Below, one piece after another: positions 33,131 through 44,889 of a stretch of DNA of 64,000 nucleotides. A program made the translations under genes and the position numbers. Source of the stretch: Platerodrilus igneus (Eukaryota; Arthropoda; Insecta; Coleoptera; Lycidae); the NCBI GenBank assembly GCA_036346225.1, contig JARFIW010001369.1, positions 2,980,001 through 3,044,000 of the forward strand, read 5' to 3'. The notes under the pieces were generated by a model. It searched no databases. It worked only from the letters and a program-made list of their open reading frames with translations, and was not told the DNA's origin. The number at the start of each line of letters is the position of its first letter. The stretch's first letter is position 1.

Positions 33131-34490
33131 ATGATTCGTCAAGTGTCTAAGTTGTGGGGGATCTTGGTAGCCGTCAGGTCGCTTAACCCCCTTCACGTAC
33201 CATTGAATATCGGTGAAATAGGGTCTATTTTTACAAAACAATATATAAGGAAAAACTGCTGAAATTTTATATGCACGTACGTATTGACTTAACCTAATCT
33301 TTTTTATTTGTCGAATTACCAATAAAAACTTGCGAGTTGACGTTTTTAGAAATTTTTTTCGAAAATTAAATTCAAAAATTTAAGATGAATTATCTACATT
33401 TAAAAACAAATGAAGCTTGTTTTGAACTTATTTTACGCAAAAACACAAAATTAAGGTAAATTGCCATTTAAGCGATTTTTTACTCAGGAAAAGGCATGAA
33501 TGGAGAAAGGGGAAATTCAAACACTACATCAACACGCTTCAACGGCACTATTTTCGAAAAACAGTCAAATCCGGCTTTAAAGTGTGTTAAGTAATTACTA
33601 ACCTCTTGTTTCAGAACTTGTTTCGTCCCTCGCGAGGTTTGATTATTCAAACCGGTCGATGTGTTAGATCCAGTTAGAATAGAAAACGTCCTCACTTCAT
33701 AGATGCATAATCATATCTTCCCGAAAGAGATAAAAATTTTCAATGGATATCTTAACCTCTTTGCCTGTTAGAACCACTTTATTGTTACAACGTAAATAAT
33801 AATTTATAAAAATCCAAGGCCGGATTTAGAAAACAAGAGGAATACAATATAATAGATATAAGAGACGAAAACTTGGATATCCAGTAATTGAATAAGGCAT
33901 TTTACGAGTTAATTCATTTAACACGTAACATGTTGTGGTCCTCGTACCGGTTATATTGCAGATAAGCGTGTTTGTAAATCTTTTGGTGTATAGTCCAAAA
34001 TGTTCAGTGGTTCCACTTTCCCTTTACGTGTTACGACGTACCCTGATAAGACAAAAAAATAGACGAGTACCCGTACTTTTAAATTTTATTTAAAATGTAC
34101 ATTATAACAAATGTATGATGCACAATTTTCCCACTTTTCCAAAAAATATTCACGGAATAATTTGTTTGTATTTGTTTTTAAATAAGTATATCTTCATAGA
34201 TAATGTTCTCGTGTAGATATGATTTTTGGAATATATTGTCAATGATAATGTTCTCGTGTAGATAAGATTTTAGGTTATAATCAGCTAATTAACAGCTTTT
34301 AATCAGCAGATTATAACCTAAAAATCTTATGTACACGAGAACATTATCTATAAAAATATATTTATTAAAAAACAAATACAAACAAATTATTTCGTGAATA
34401 TTTTTGGTAAAGTGGGAATATTGTGCATCAAGCATTTGTTAAAACGTACATTTTAAATAAAATTTAAAAGCAGGAACTGGTCTATTTTCT
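33130..34490. repeat. Truncated palindrome (copy A)
   Basis: The left arm and centre correspond to 36283-37500. The centre near 34291 consists of gattttaggttataatc and its inverse around a short loop. Only about 190 bp of the right arm is present before similarity ends at about 34519. Confidence 0.85.
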
Positions 34491-34519
34491 TGTCTTTTCA
34501 GGGTATGTACACTGTAAAG

Positions 34520-35200
34520 GAGCCGTCGAGGTGTACACTACATGCGGTGGGTGGCTTGCGTCGCTCTGCTTATGCACTGAGAACAATGTCACTGTCGCCG
34601 TCTCGTCATCAGCGTCGTGGACTATCGATTGTTCTTCAACTCCTTTCCACCCTCGCTGCTATATCTCTTATAAGACAGTATACGCTCTACAGACACTCTT
34701 TTGTGTCTCTGATGATCAGTGTGTTCTTTGAATATCACGTTCTTCAAATAATAGCTCGGATTTCTAACTTGAGTTGTTGATACTTGCGACTATACGATCT
34801 CGGCATCTCGTTGTCGGATTCGCGTATTGATTTATTGATAGCATCTTATCAATTTAAAATTTGAAATCTTTAGTTTACAAAAGTAAAGTCGCAAATAAAA
34901 ACTTGCAAGATGTCAGGTCAATAAAAAAAAAACGTTGACGAAATTTTCACATTACTAGAAGACTTTAATTTTTTGGACAGTGAAAGTTAGATTTTCCGTG
35001 TATCTAATCCAATTTGAAAGGATGCAGAAAACAAAAATGGAACTAGAATCCTGCCACGTCCTCGCCGTTAGTCCTGGATAATGCTAAGCGCAGGAATACA
35101 ACACAGTAGACGATTCCCTTTCGAGTCAGTCCTCATACTCATTTTGGGATATCTTAAAACATTGCATATGCACCGAAACTTCAAAAACGCTCTACCTCGG
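34520..35200. other. Unique segment between copies A and B
   Basis: A short GC-richer stretch (34505-34700) has overlapping plus ORFs without a known domain, then AT-rich DNA. Nothing recognised. Confidence 0.5.
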
Positions 35201-37709
35201 TTCCTGTTGAGGTACAAACGAAATGAAAAAGGTACAAACAGGTACAGGTACAAGCGATTCTCTATCGAATGGCGTTGACGAAATTAAAATATCTTAAGGT
35301 TGGGGTCCGGTCATTTTTTAATGTTTTTTATTTTGTTACCCTTTGAAGTACAAACGAAATGAAGTGGTACACACGAGTACAAACGATTTTCAATCGAATA
35401 GCATTGACGAAATTAAAATATCTTAAAGTTAGGGGCCGGTTATTTTTTAATTTTTTAATTTTTTTACCCTTTGAGGCACAAACGAAATAAAAAGTGGTAT
35501 AAATGAGTACAAGCGATTCTCTATTGAATGGCGTTGACGAAATTAAAATATCTTAAAGTTGGGGTCGGTTAGTTTTAATTTTTTTATTTTGTTACCATTT
35601 GAGCTACAAACGAAATGAAAAGTGGTACAAACGGGTACAAACGAGGTACAAACCCACTAAATTATTTTATAAATTTTTGATGAAGTTGGGCGCCACGTAT
35701 ATGATGCTAGAAACACCCTAGCATTATGCACAACCCGGAAGAGGAAAAATGCATCAAATAAAGAAAATATACAGAAGAATATAATAAACAAGTCAGAAAG
35801 AAAATCTAAAAAAATGAAAGCTAAAAAAGAACAACTCAAAAAAAAATTATCGGCAATGTCTTGGAAAAGAGGAAATCTGATTTTACGCGAGGGCTCCACC
35901 GATTTTATAGGTAATGAGTAATTACCGAACTATAATGAAGACTTAAGAACACCGCACGAGTTTTTCAGATACTTTTTCGATAAAACTCTTATTGCTTATT
36001 GCTTATTTGCTTATTTGCTTATTGTCACACAATCAAATTTATATTCATCCCATTTGTTTTACAAGAAATAAATGTCCACAAATATTTAGGATTATGCATT
36101 TTTATGTCTGTGATTCACTTGCCTAATGTCGGAAGTTACTGGTCAAATTAACCGTTCTAGTATTTTAGAACTTCTTTAATGTACAGGTCCGTTCAGAATG
36201 ATAAATTATTGTAAACAATTACAGGTATTGGTTTTGCAATATCCTCAACAAATGTTGCTTACACGAAACGAGTGATTGGAAAACTAATGATTCGTCAAGT
36301 GTCTTAAGTGGTGGGGGATCTTGGTAGCCGTCAGGTTGCTTAACCCCCTTCACGTACCATTGATTATCGGTGAAATAGGGTCTATTTTTACAAAACAATA
36401 TAAGGAGAAACGTGAAAAAGGCAACAAACATGGAAACAAGGAAAAATTGCTGAAATTTTATATGCACGTACGTATTGACTTAACCTAATCTTTTTTATTT
36501 GTCGAATTACCAATAAAAACTTGCGAGTTGACGTTTTTAGAGATTTTTTTTGAAAATTAAATTCAAAAATTTAAGATGAATTATCTACATTTAAAAACAA
36601 ATGAAGTTTGTTTTGAGCTTATTTTACGCAAAAACACAAAATTAAGGTAAATTGCAATTTAAGCGATTTTTTACTCAGGAAAAGGCATGAATGGAGAAAG
36701 GGGAAATTCAAACACTACATCAACACGCTGCAACGGCACTATCCCGAAAAACAGTCAAATCCGGCTCTAAAGTGTGTAAGTAATTACTAACCTCTTGTTT
36801 CAGAACTTGTTTCGTCACTCGCAAGGTTGGATTATTCAAACCGGTCGATGTCTTAGATCCAGTTAGAATAGAAAACGTCCTCACTTCATGGATGCGTAAT
36901 CATATCTTCCCGAGAGAGATAAAAATTTTCAATGGATATCTTAACCTCTTTGCCTGTTAGAACCACTTTATTGTTACAACGTAAATAATAATTTATAAAA
37001 ATCCAAGGCCGGATTTAGAAAACAAGAGGAATACAATATAATAGATATAAGAGACGAAAACTTGGATATCCAGTAATTGAATAAGGCATTTTACGAGTTA
37101 ATTCACTTAACACGTAACATGTTGTGGTCCTCGTACCGGTTATATTGCAGATAAGCGTGTTTGTAAATCTTTTGGTGTATAGTCCAAAATGTTCAGGGTT
37201 CCACTTTCCTTTACGTGTTACGACGTACCCTGATAAGACAAAAAATAGACGAGTACCCGTACTTTTAAATTTTATTTAAAATGTACATTATAACAAATGT
37301 ATGATGCAATTTTCCACTTTTCCAAAAATATTCACGGAATAATTTGTTTGTATTTGTTTTTAAATAAGTATATCTTCATAGATAATGTTCTCGTGTAGAT
37401 ATGATTTTTGAAATATATTGTCAATGATAATGTTCTCGTGTAGATAAGATTTTAGGTTATAATCAGCTAATTAACAGCTTTTAATCAGCAGATTATAACC
37501 TAAAAATCTTATGTACACGAGAACATTATCTATGAAAATATATTTATTAAAAAACAAATACAAACAAATTATTTCGTGAATATTTTTTGGTAAAGTGGGA
37601 ATATTGTGCACCAAGCATTTGTTAAAACGTACATTTTAAATAAAATTTAAAAGTACAGGAACTGGTCTATTTTCTTGTCTTTTTAGGGTATGTCGTAGCA
37701 CTGTAAAGG
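35201..37709 (+). repeat. Duplicated segment, copy B
   Basis: Second copy of the 32096-34519 segment, starting ttcctgttgaggtacaaacg. Differences are scattered substitutions and small indels. Unlike copy A it continues into the full right arm of the palindrome. Confidence 0.9.
35210..35660 (+). repeat. Minisatellite, units of about 130 bp, copy B
   Basis: Units start near 35208, 35340, 35473 and 35598 with the same core as copy A. Unit order and variants match between copies, so the array was duplicated as a block rather than amplified independently. Confidence 0.9.
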
Positions 37710-38599
37710 GAAAGTAAAACCGCTGAACATTTTCTGACTATACACCAAAAGATTTACAAACATGCTTATCTGCAATGTAACCGTTACGAAGACCATATGT
37801 TACGTGTTAAGTGAATTTAACTCGTAAAATGCCTTATTCAATTACTGGATATCTATTAAATCTATTGTATTCCTCTTGTTTTCTTTTCTAAATCTGGCCT
37901 TGGATTTTTATAAATTATTATTTACGTTGTAAGAATAAAATGGTTCTAACAGGCAAATAGATTCAGATATCTCTCGGGGATTTTTATCGCTCTCGGGAAA
38001 ATATGATTACGTCTCATAAAGTGACGACATTTACTATTCTAATTGGATCTAAGAGATCAACCGGTTTGAATCATTTAACCTCGTGAGGGACGAAACAGGT
38101 TCTGGAACAAGGGGTAATTACGTACACACTTTAGTGAGGGACTTGACTGTCCCGTTGCCGCGTGTTGATGTAGTGTTCGAATTTCCCCTTCCTCCATTCA
38201 CGCCTTTTTCTGAGTAAAAATTGCTTAAATTGCAATATACCTTGATTTTGTGATTTTGCGTAAAGTAAGTTCAAACAAACTTCATTTGATTTTGAATGCA
38301 GATAATTTATCTTAAATTTTTGAATTTAATTTTCGAAAAAAAAATTCTAAAAAGTCAACTCGTAAGTTTTTATTGGTAATTCAGCGAATAAAAAAATATT
38401 AGGTTAAGGCAAACGTGCGTTCACATAAAATTTCAGCAATTTTTTCCTTGTGTCCATGCTTGTTGCCTTTGTCACTTTTCTCATTTTATTTGAAAAAATA
38501 TACCCTATTTCACTGATATTCAATGGTACGTGAAGGGGGTTAAGCAACCTGATGGCTAGCAAGATTCCCCACCACTTAGACACTTGACGAATCATTAGT
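36283..38599. repeat. Large palindrome / fold-back, arms of about 1.1 kb
   Basis: 36283-37464 and 37491-38599 are inverted copies with a spacer of only 26 bp. Outer ends read actaatgattcgtcaagtg and its inverse. Inner ends read gattttaggttataatc and gattataacctaaaaatc. Arms differ by substitutions and indels, so they are not a recent assembly artefact of one strand. Short ORFs in the arms (for example 36219-36467, 38404-38595 minus) are mirror products and have no known domain. Confidence 0.9.
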
Positions 38600-39117
38600 G
38601 AAATTCTATGTAATGCGTTTATGTTTGATGAAATAAAAAAAATTGAGTTGACTATTTCTTCTTTACAAAATTAGAATTAATTTGATTTCATTTTAAATTT
38701 TTTGACCCGTCTAATTTAACCAGTTATTTATTCATTTTTATTATACAAAGAATAATGCATACCAGATCCATAAAAAAAAAGACAAAGTAATTGTTTCCGG
38801 AATTTTGTTTTATAGGAGCTAGTTATTTTCTAGTGGTCTGGTGGATGTGCCTAATTATACACATAAGGTACCACTTAAATAAAATTATATCATCTTAATT
38901 TTGAGTATTTTCACCTTGTAATTAGTATATAACCAATTTTATGATAATCGTTGCTAATATGCATTTAGTTCAAGTTTAATATTTTTTGCTAATTAAGAAT
39001 TAATTTTATTTGGGTGTTGTTCAAATACTTGAGGTAATTGTTAGCCATTTGCCGCAGGGGAAATGCCATGCGTCATCACCATTGCTTATTTTGAGAGCTT
39101 TTCTTGGTAATATATTC
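38600..39117. other. No recognised feature
   Basis: AT-rich DNA between the palindrome and the tandem duplication. Confidence 0.5.
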
Positions 39118-39239
39118 TTGTTATGAGCGCTATTATAAGATTATTTTTCGACCCAAGCTATTCACTAAGTAGGAATGATATATTTTTGAACTCATCAAAG
39201 CGTGGGACAAAGTTTGTATGGAATTACAAAACCGATAAA

Positions 39240-40720
39240 ATATAGGATTTAGCATGGCTGTATTGGGGGGGGGGGGGCTGGGAGCCCAGGCCCTTCCCGA
39301 AAGTTGACCAATGACACCATTTTTTAAACAAATTCTAACTTACAGCTAACATATTCAATAAATATACAGGATCTCATTTCAGAATAATTAAAAGTTTAAA
39401 GTTAATAAAGCATACATAAATATATAGTGATTAAGCATGCTGTTTTTGCAAAGCCGTTCAGAGAAAATGCGAGACCTGAGGAAACTAATATTTTAGAGGC
39501 CCTTCAAAATTTAAAATAGAATGTGTGCAAGAAAATAAAATCAATGGTGTTTTCTTTGGATCGTTACATTTAATTATTTTAAAGAAGCTTTGCGCGCTAA
39601 TTGTTTCAAAATTGTCTTAAATACGCAGTATCAGGTGGATATTGCTAGTTCATGTAGTCGTTTACACAAAGTGGTGTCAATCATACATATAATGAATATT
39701 TAAATTTCATTATCAATGAGTCATAAAAATCATGTGAACTGGTCAGTTGATGGATGATAGGTGGGCATGTATAATATTTTTCCTTCTTAATAAACAATTT
39801 ACAATAGTGTTGCTTATTCAATGCTTTTACTTAAACCTTCAAAGGCTTTAAAATCACATTTTCTGGTAGATTTGTTGACTACATTCGAAACCTATTATTC
39901 GATTCGAACAAGACTGTAGGGTTAGTTTTAGTTTAGTAGTCGTTTCCTTTTTAAATTGTGTCATTTATGATTTATGGTGAGTTGTTGAAGTTTTATATAC
40001 ATTTCAAGTTATTTGGTATTTACTTAAAATATTCTGCTGTAACTATTATTGCTAAATTACTAAGAAAATGTTTGTTAGTTCGAATATTTCAAAGAGCAAA
40101 ATGCTTTCTTCACTTTATAAAAGCGCAGCACAACAGGATCGATGGGTATTTATTATTTTAGTTAATGTGACTGAGAGTGCCAGTAGGCAGTAAGTACTGC
40201 TAAAACTTGTCGAATTGTTGTATCTGTCTCGTGCATAATAGAATAGTTAAATCTTTTAGTCTCAAAACTCACTGGTAGGTTTATACTTTATAGTATGTTT
40301 TTTTTTGGTTCCCCTTACAAACATTTGTTGTTTTTACTTGACTATTTCAGATTCAGTTAGTTCATTTCTAATAGAGTGGAGCTGCAAGAGATTATAGACT
40401 TTTTAATTTTCTTTAGCGCCATAAAATATGAATAAACGATATACTGTTACGCTATTTCATTATAATTTTGAGAAGTCAAAAAACGATCAGTCTGACCAAG
40501 GCCAAGATAGGGCAGAACCCTCCTAGTCAGATAATGCGGGGTTAGAAAATATGGGATCTGGTACAATAGAAATTGCTGTTATTAGCATTCCTTTTTGCTA
40601 GCGAGACACAGAAAACACGTGTCTTGGAAAGAAAACTTTTTTGTGCTTATAAGGATGTAATAGAAAAATTTAAGAAACATGAAAAATTAAAATACCATTT
40701 CAAAAGCGCTGTTTTTGCTG
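39240..40720 (+). pseudogene. Second hAT: 5' side and zinc-finger segment
   Basis: A G-run block at 39255-39300 (gctgggagcccaggccctt) resembles the GC-rich ends of ZMYM1-type hAT elements. At 40620-40720 one frame reads LERKLFCAYKDVIEKFKKHE and KLKYHFKSAVFA, matching the TTF-type zinc finger region of hAT transposases. Immediately after, at 40721, the orphan-protein element begins. The continuation of the hAT frame is found beyond the second unit, at 47119-47240. An upstream ORF start (MNKRYTVTLFHYNFEKSKND, 40428) is compatible with its N-terminus. Confidence 0.65.
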
Positions 40721-40970
40721 TTAACAAAGGCCAATAAATTTTGATTTTTTGAAAGTTGATTTAGATCTGACATCTAATTTTGTATAATTTTGATCTTCTG
40801 AATTCAAATCCGAGTGTCATTTTACCCTATCACGTAAGGTTTTTATAAATGTTGAAAATGCATTAATAAAATTTTTTGTCAAAATAAACACTACTTTTAT
40901 TGATACAGAGACAAAAACAAATTACAAATAGTAAACTAAATTGAAGAAGTCTTAAACGATCTTTAATTTC

Positions 40971-42804
40971 TTATCTTTCTAGAAGATCTTTCCCTCTTGA
41001 ATGAAAAACTTTGTTTAGTGGATTTTCACTTTTATTGACTTGCAGTAATCAGCCATCATTGAAACATTCCACCGACCTTGATACCTGCGTTCCATTTCTT
41101 TCATGTCTTGGTGGAACCTCTCACCTTGCTCCTTACTCTCATCCCCAAGATTTTCGGGAAGTAATCATTATGCGAGTGTAAAAGTGAACTTTTGTGCTCA
41201 TATTACATCTCAATTCCATAAATTTCTGTATAATGTTTTCACAATTTCCTTGTAGCTAGAATCCTTGTTGTTTCCCAAAAACCTTCAATAATATTAGCAG
41301 ATAAAATCCATGTATCTTTCTCAGTTTCGGTCATGGTATTAACAAATTCTTGATCTTTCGTTAATTTCCTTATTTAAGGACCGACAAAATTCCTTCCTTT
41401 AACTTTGCATCTGAGATAGCGGCAAATTTTCTACAAAGGTATTTGAAAGTCTCCATCTTTGTTTAAAGCTTTAACGTATTGTTTCATTAATCCTAGTTTA
41501 ATATGCAGTGGAGGTAACGAGATTTTTTGTGGATCAACAAGACTTTCGTGCAGAACATTTTTTGATCCGGGAGTTACATTATCTCTTCATATCCAGTCCT
41601 TTTTCTCCCAAATTTGATGTCTTCTTCGACTGTCCTACTCACACAAAAATTTGTTTTCATCAACTTCAGGTTCAGAACTGCTTGTAACATCTTCTATATT
41701 GGTTGGTTTCTCATGTATTGGTACGACTGGACCATGTGGCACTGGCCTAATTGCAGACTTGAGGTTCGGATAAATGATGTTTTTTAAATTTTTTGTGTTA
41801 TATCCACGTACATTGCACATACTGAAATAACAGTCACACAAAAAACATGGGTACTTTGTATACCCTGATTGCTGTCCTAGTAGAAGTCCCACAATTTTTA
41901 AATCTCCACAAATTTTTCAACTATGATCATTGTATTTGATTTTTTCAAGCATTCTTTAAGATTTTCGTAGCATTCCCTCATTTGCATAGATTGGGCAATC
42001 GATACCGATGATAAAACATTCCCATTGTGCAAGAGAACAGCTTTAAGGCTTCTTTTGGAAGAATCAATAAAAAGCCTCCAATCATCGGGATTGTATGTGC
42101 CTCCAAGTTTGTTTATCAGACTGGAAATGCCGGTGCAATAAACTAGACAACCACTTTTTTCAAAATAGACTGAATATTCGGACTCGCGTTTCCTAAAATA
42201 CGAGATTTTAATTTCTTCTGCCAGTAAATTTTTACTTTGAAATCTGGATGCTAAAATTTCGAGAAGATTCTTTGGACTAACTAAGTCGTTATGTTCGGTC
42301 TTGGAAAAAAACGCTCGATATTTCACTGGCATCGGTAAGTAAAGTTGTTTTCATCAACTTCAGGTTCAGAACTGCTTGTAACATCTTCTACATTTGTCGG
42401 TTTCTCAGGTATTGGCACGTCTGGACCATGTGGCACTGTCTTTATCGTGGACTTGAGGTTCGGATAAATGATGTCTTTTAAATTTTTTGAGTTATATCCA
42501 CGTACATTACACATACAGAAATAACAGTGATCATAGTGATTTGTTGGCTCTCGCCCAATCATTGGTATCCCAAAGGGTAGGGATTTCCTTGTTCCATTAC
42601 TCCAATACCTTAAACCATCTTCACATATCTTACATACAACATGTGGTGCCTAATGTTTGTCTTGATCACCAATCTTTACTTTGAAATACGCGTTAGTATT
42701 GTGTGTTTTAACAGTGATGTAATTTTACGTCTAAATTTCTGGACCACAAAACAACCACACACATAGCAAAAAGTATCTGGAATATTTTGACAAAGTCTTA
42801 GCAT
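40971..42804 (-). pseudogene. Orphan arthropod repeat protein, broken (unit 1)
   Basis: Minus order: N-terminal MLRLCQNIPDTFCYVCG; GREPTNHYDHCYFCMCNVRG; MPVKYRAFFSKTEHNDLVSP; WRLFIDSSKRSLKAVLLHNG; MGLLLGQQSGYTKYPCFLC; an inserted second copy of the N-terminal CYFxMCNVRGYN segment; then LVDPQKISLPPLHIKLGLMK, FVNTMTETEKD, and the C-terminal EQGERFHQDMKEMERRYQGR. The family is widespread and uncharacterised. An RNase H-like fold is conceivable from the LFIDSS block, but this is inference. A frameshift near 42705, a stop near 42655 and several homopolymer frameshifts in the last 300 bp break it. Confidence 0.75.
41639..41844 (-). repeat. Internal duplicated segment in the orphan gene (unit 1)
   Basis: 41650-41833 is a diverged copy of 42340-42530 from the same gene. 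It is flanked by the 11-bp repeat tcacacaaaaa (41639-41649 and 41834-41844). It separates KYPCFLC from the following DSRRRHQIWEKKDW, which are adjacent in the family. Confidence 0.82.
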
Positions 42805-43159
42805 TTTAAACACGAATTTAACTGCAAAAAGCTCACTAAACTCGCTTAACCACGACTGCCTACACCGAACGCAAACAGAGTAATGAATGCGCTTGTTACA
42901 TAGAGACGTCTATTTATATCTCATTCATGGACGGTATGATATCAAATCAGGGAATCCCAGCAATTAAATTTTACTTTCGGGAATTCCCTATACTATTGTA
43001 TTGATTTGCACACAATTTAATCTCAGTGGCATATTGTTATGAGCGCTATTATAAGATTATTTTTCGACCCAAGCTATTCACTAAGTAGGAATGATATATT
43101 TTTGAACTCATCAACGCGTGGGACAAAGTTTGTATGGAATTACAAAACCGATAAAATAT

Positions 43160-44639
43160 AGGATTTAGCATGGCTGTATTGGAGGGGGGAGGGGGGGCTG
43201 GGAGCCCAGGCCCTTCCCGAAAGTTGACCAATGACACCATTTTTTAAACAAATTCTAACTTACAGCTAACATATTCAATAAATATACAGGCTCTCATTTC
43301 AGAATAATTAAAAGTTTAAAGTTAATAAAGCATACATAAATATATAGTGATTAAGCATGCTGTTTTTGCAAAGCCGTTCAGAGAAAATGCGAGACCTGAG
43401 GAAACTAATATTTTAGAGGCCCTTCAAAATTTAAAATAGAATGTGAGCAAGAAAATAAAATCAATGGTGTTTTCTTTGGATCGTTACATTTAATTATTAT
43501 AAAGAAGCTTTGCGCGCTAATTGTTTCAAAATTGTCTTAAATACGCAGTATCAGGTGGATATTGCTAGTTCATGTAGTCGTTTACACAAAGTGGTGTCAA
43601 TCATACATATAATGAATATTTAAATTTCATTATCAATGAGTCATAAAAATCATGTGAACTGGTCAGTTGATGGATGATAGGTGGGCATGTATAATATTTT
43701 TCCTTCTTAATAAACAATTTACAATAGTGTTGCTTATTCAATGCTTTTACTTAAACCTTCAAAGGCTTTAAAATCACATTTTCTTGGTAGATTTGTTGAC
43801 TACATTCGAAACCTATTATTCGATTCGAACAAGACTGTAGGGTTAGTTTTAGTTTAGTAGTCGTTTCCTTTTTAAATTGTGTCATTTATGATTTATGGTG
43901 AGTTGTTGAAGTTTTATATACATTTCAAGTTATTGGTATTTACTTAAAATATTCTGCTGTAACTATTATTGCTAAATTACTAAGAAAATGTTTGTTAGTT
44001 CGAATATTTCAAAGAGCAAAATGCTTTCTTCACTTTATAAAAGCGCAGCACAACAGGTTCGATGGGTATTTATTATTTTAGTTAATGTGACTGAGAGTGC
44101 CAGTAGGCAGTAAGTACTGCTAAAACTTGTCGAATTGTTGTATCTGTCTCGTGCATAATAAAATAGTTAAATCTTTTAGTCTCAAAACTCACTAGCAGGT
44201 TTATACTTTATAGTATGTTTTTTTTTTTTGGTACCTCTTACAAACATTTGTTATTTTTACTTGACTATTTTAGATTCAGTTCATTTCTAATAGAGTGGAG
44301 CTGCAAGAGATTATAGACTTTTTCATTTTTTTTAGCGCCATAAAATATGAATACACGATATACTGTTACGCTATTTCATTTTAATTTTGAGAATTCAAAA
44401 AACGATCAGTCTGACCAAGGCCAAGATAGGGCAGAACCCTCCTAGTCAGATAATGCGGGGTTAGAAAATATGGGATCTGGTACAATAGAAATTGCTGTTA
44501 TTAGCATTCCTTTTTGCTAGCGAGACACAGAAAACACGTGTCTTGGAAAGAAAACTTTTTTGTGCTTATAAGGATGTAATAGAAAAATTTAAGAAACATG
44601 AAAAATTAAAATACCATTTCAAAAGCGCTGTTTTTGCTG
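43160..44639 (+). pseudogene. Second hAT fragment, unit 2 copy
   Basis: Duplicate of 39240-40720, including the interrupted G-run and the DVIEKFKKHEKLKYHFKSAV zinc-finger segment ending in tttttgctg, just before the orphan-protein element. Confidence 0.65.
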
Positions 44640-44889
44640 TTAACAAAGGCCAATAAATTTTGATTTTTTGAAAGTTGATTTAGATCTGACATCTAATTTT
44701 GTATAATTTTGATCTTCTGAATTCAAATCCGAGTGTCATTTTACCCTATCACGTAAGGTTTTTATAAATGTTGAAAATGCATTAATAAAATTTTTTGTCA
44801 AAATAAACACTACTTTTATTGATACAGAGACAAAAACAAATTACAAATAGTAAACTAAATTGAAGAAGTCTTAAACGATCTTTAATTTC

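Larger units (their letters stand above)
32096..34519 (+). repeat. Duplicated segment, copy A
   Basis: Closely similar, by eye, to 35201-37709 in the same direction. It starts ttcctgttgaggtacaaacg, contains a minisatellite, a unit with gaagttgggcgccaggtata, the ccttcacgtaccattgaata block and the centre of a palindrome. It ends near gggtatgt..actgtaaagg. It truncates the piggyBac on its left. On its right the palindrome's second arm is cut after about 200 bp. Confidence 0.9.
39118..43033. repeat. 3.9-kb tandem duplication, unit 1
   Basis: From ttgttatgagcgctattata to tctcagtggcata. It is followed immediately by a second unit, offset 3916-3924 bp. It contains a hAT remnant (plus) and most of an orphan-protein transposon (minus). 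The unit's right end cuts that transposon inside its leader, so the break is not a transposon boundary. Confidence 0.95.
40721..43033 (-). mobile_element. Orphan-protein DNA element, copy in unit 1 (truncated)
   Basis: Left end ttaacaaaggccaataaatt as in the complete copy at 44640. The right end is lost: the unit boundary at 43033 cuts it about 150 bp before the terminus. It carries the same broken gene as the second copy. Confidence 0.8.

Noticed and set aside
34490..34780. 96-residue plus ORF after copy A
   Set aside because: Begins in repeat copy A and runs into unique DNA. Two frames are open in parallel and no domain is seen.
39240..40720. Host zinc-finger gene
   Set aside because: The zinc-finger segment continues after the orphan element into a DUF4371-type hAT block, so it is a transposase remnant.
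42487..42684. Plus ORF 42487-42684 and its duplicate 46412-46609
   Set aside because: Identical because of the tandem duplication, and antisense to the orphan-protein gene.
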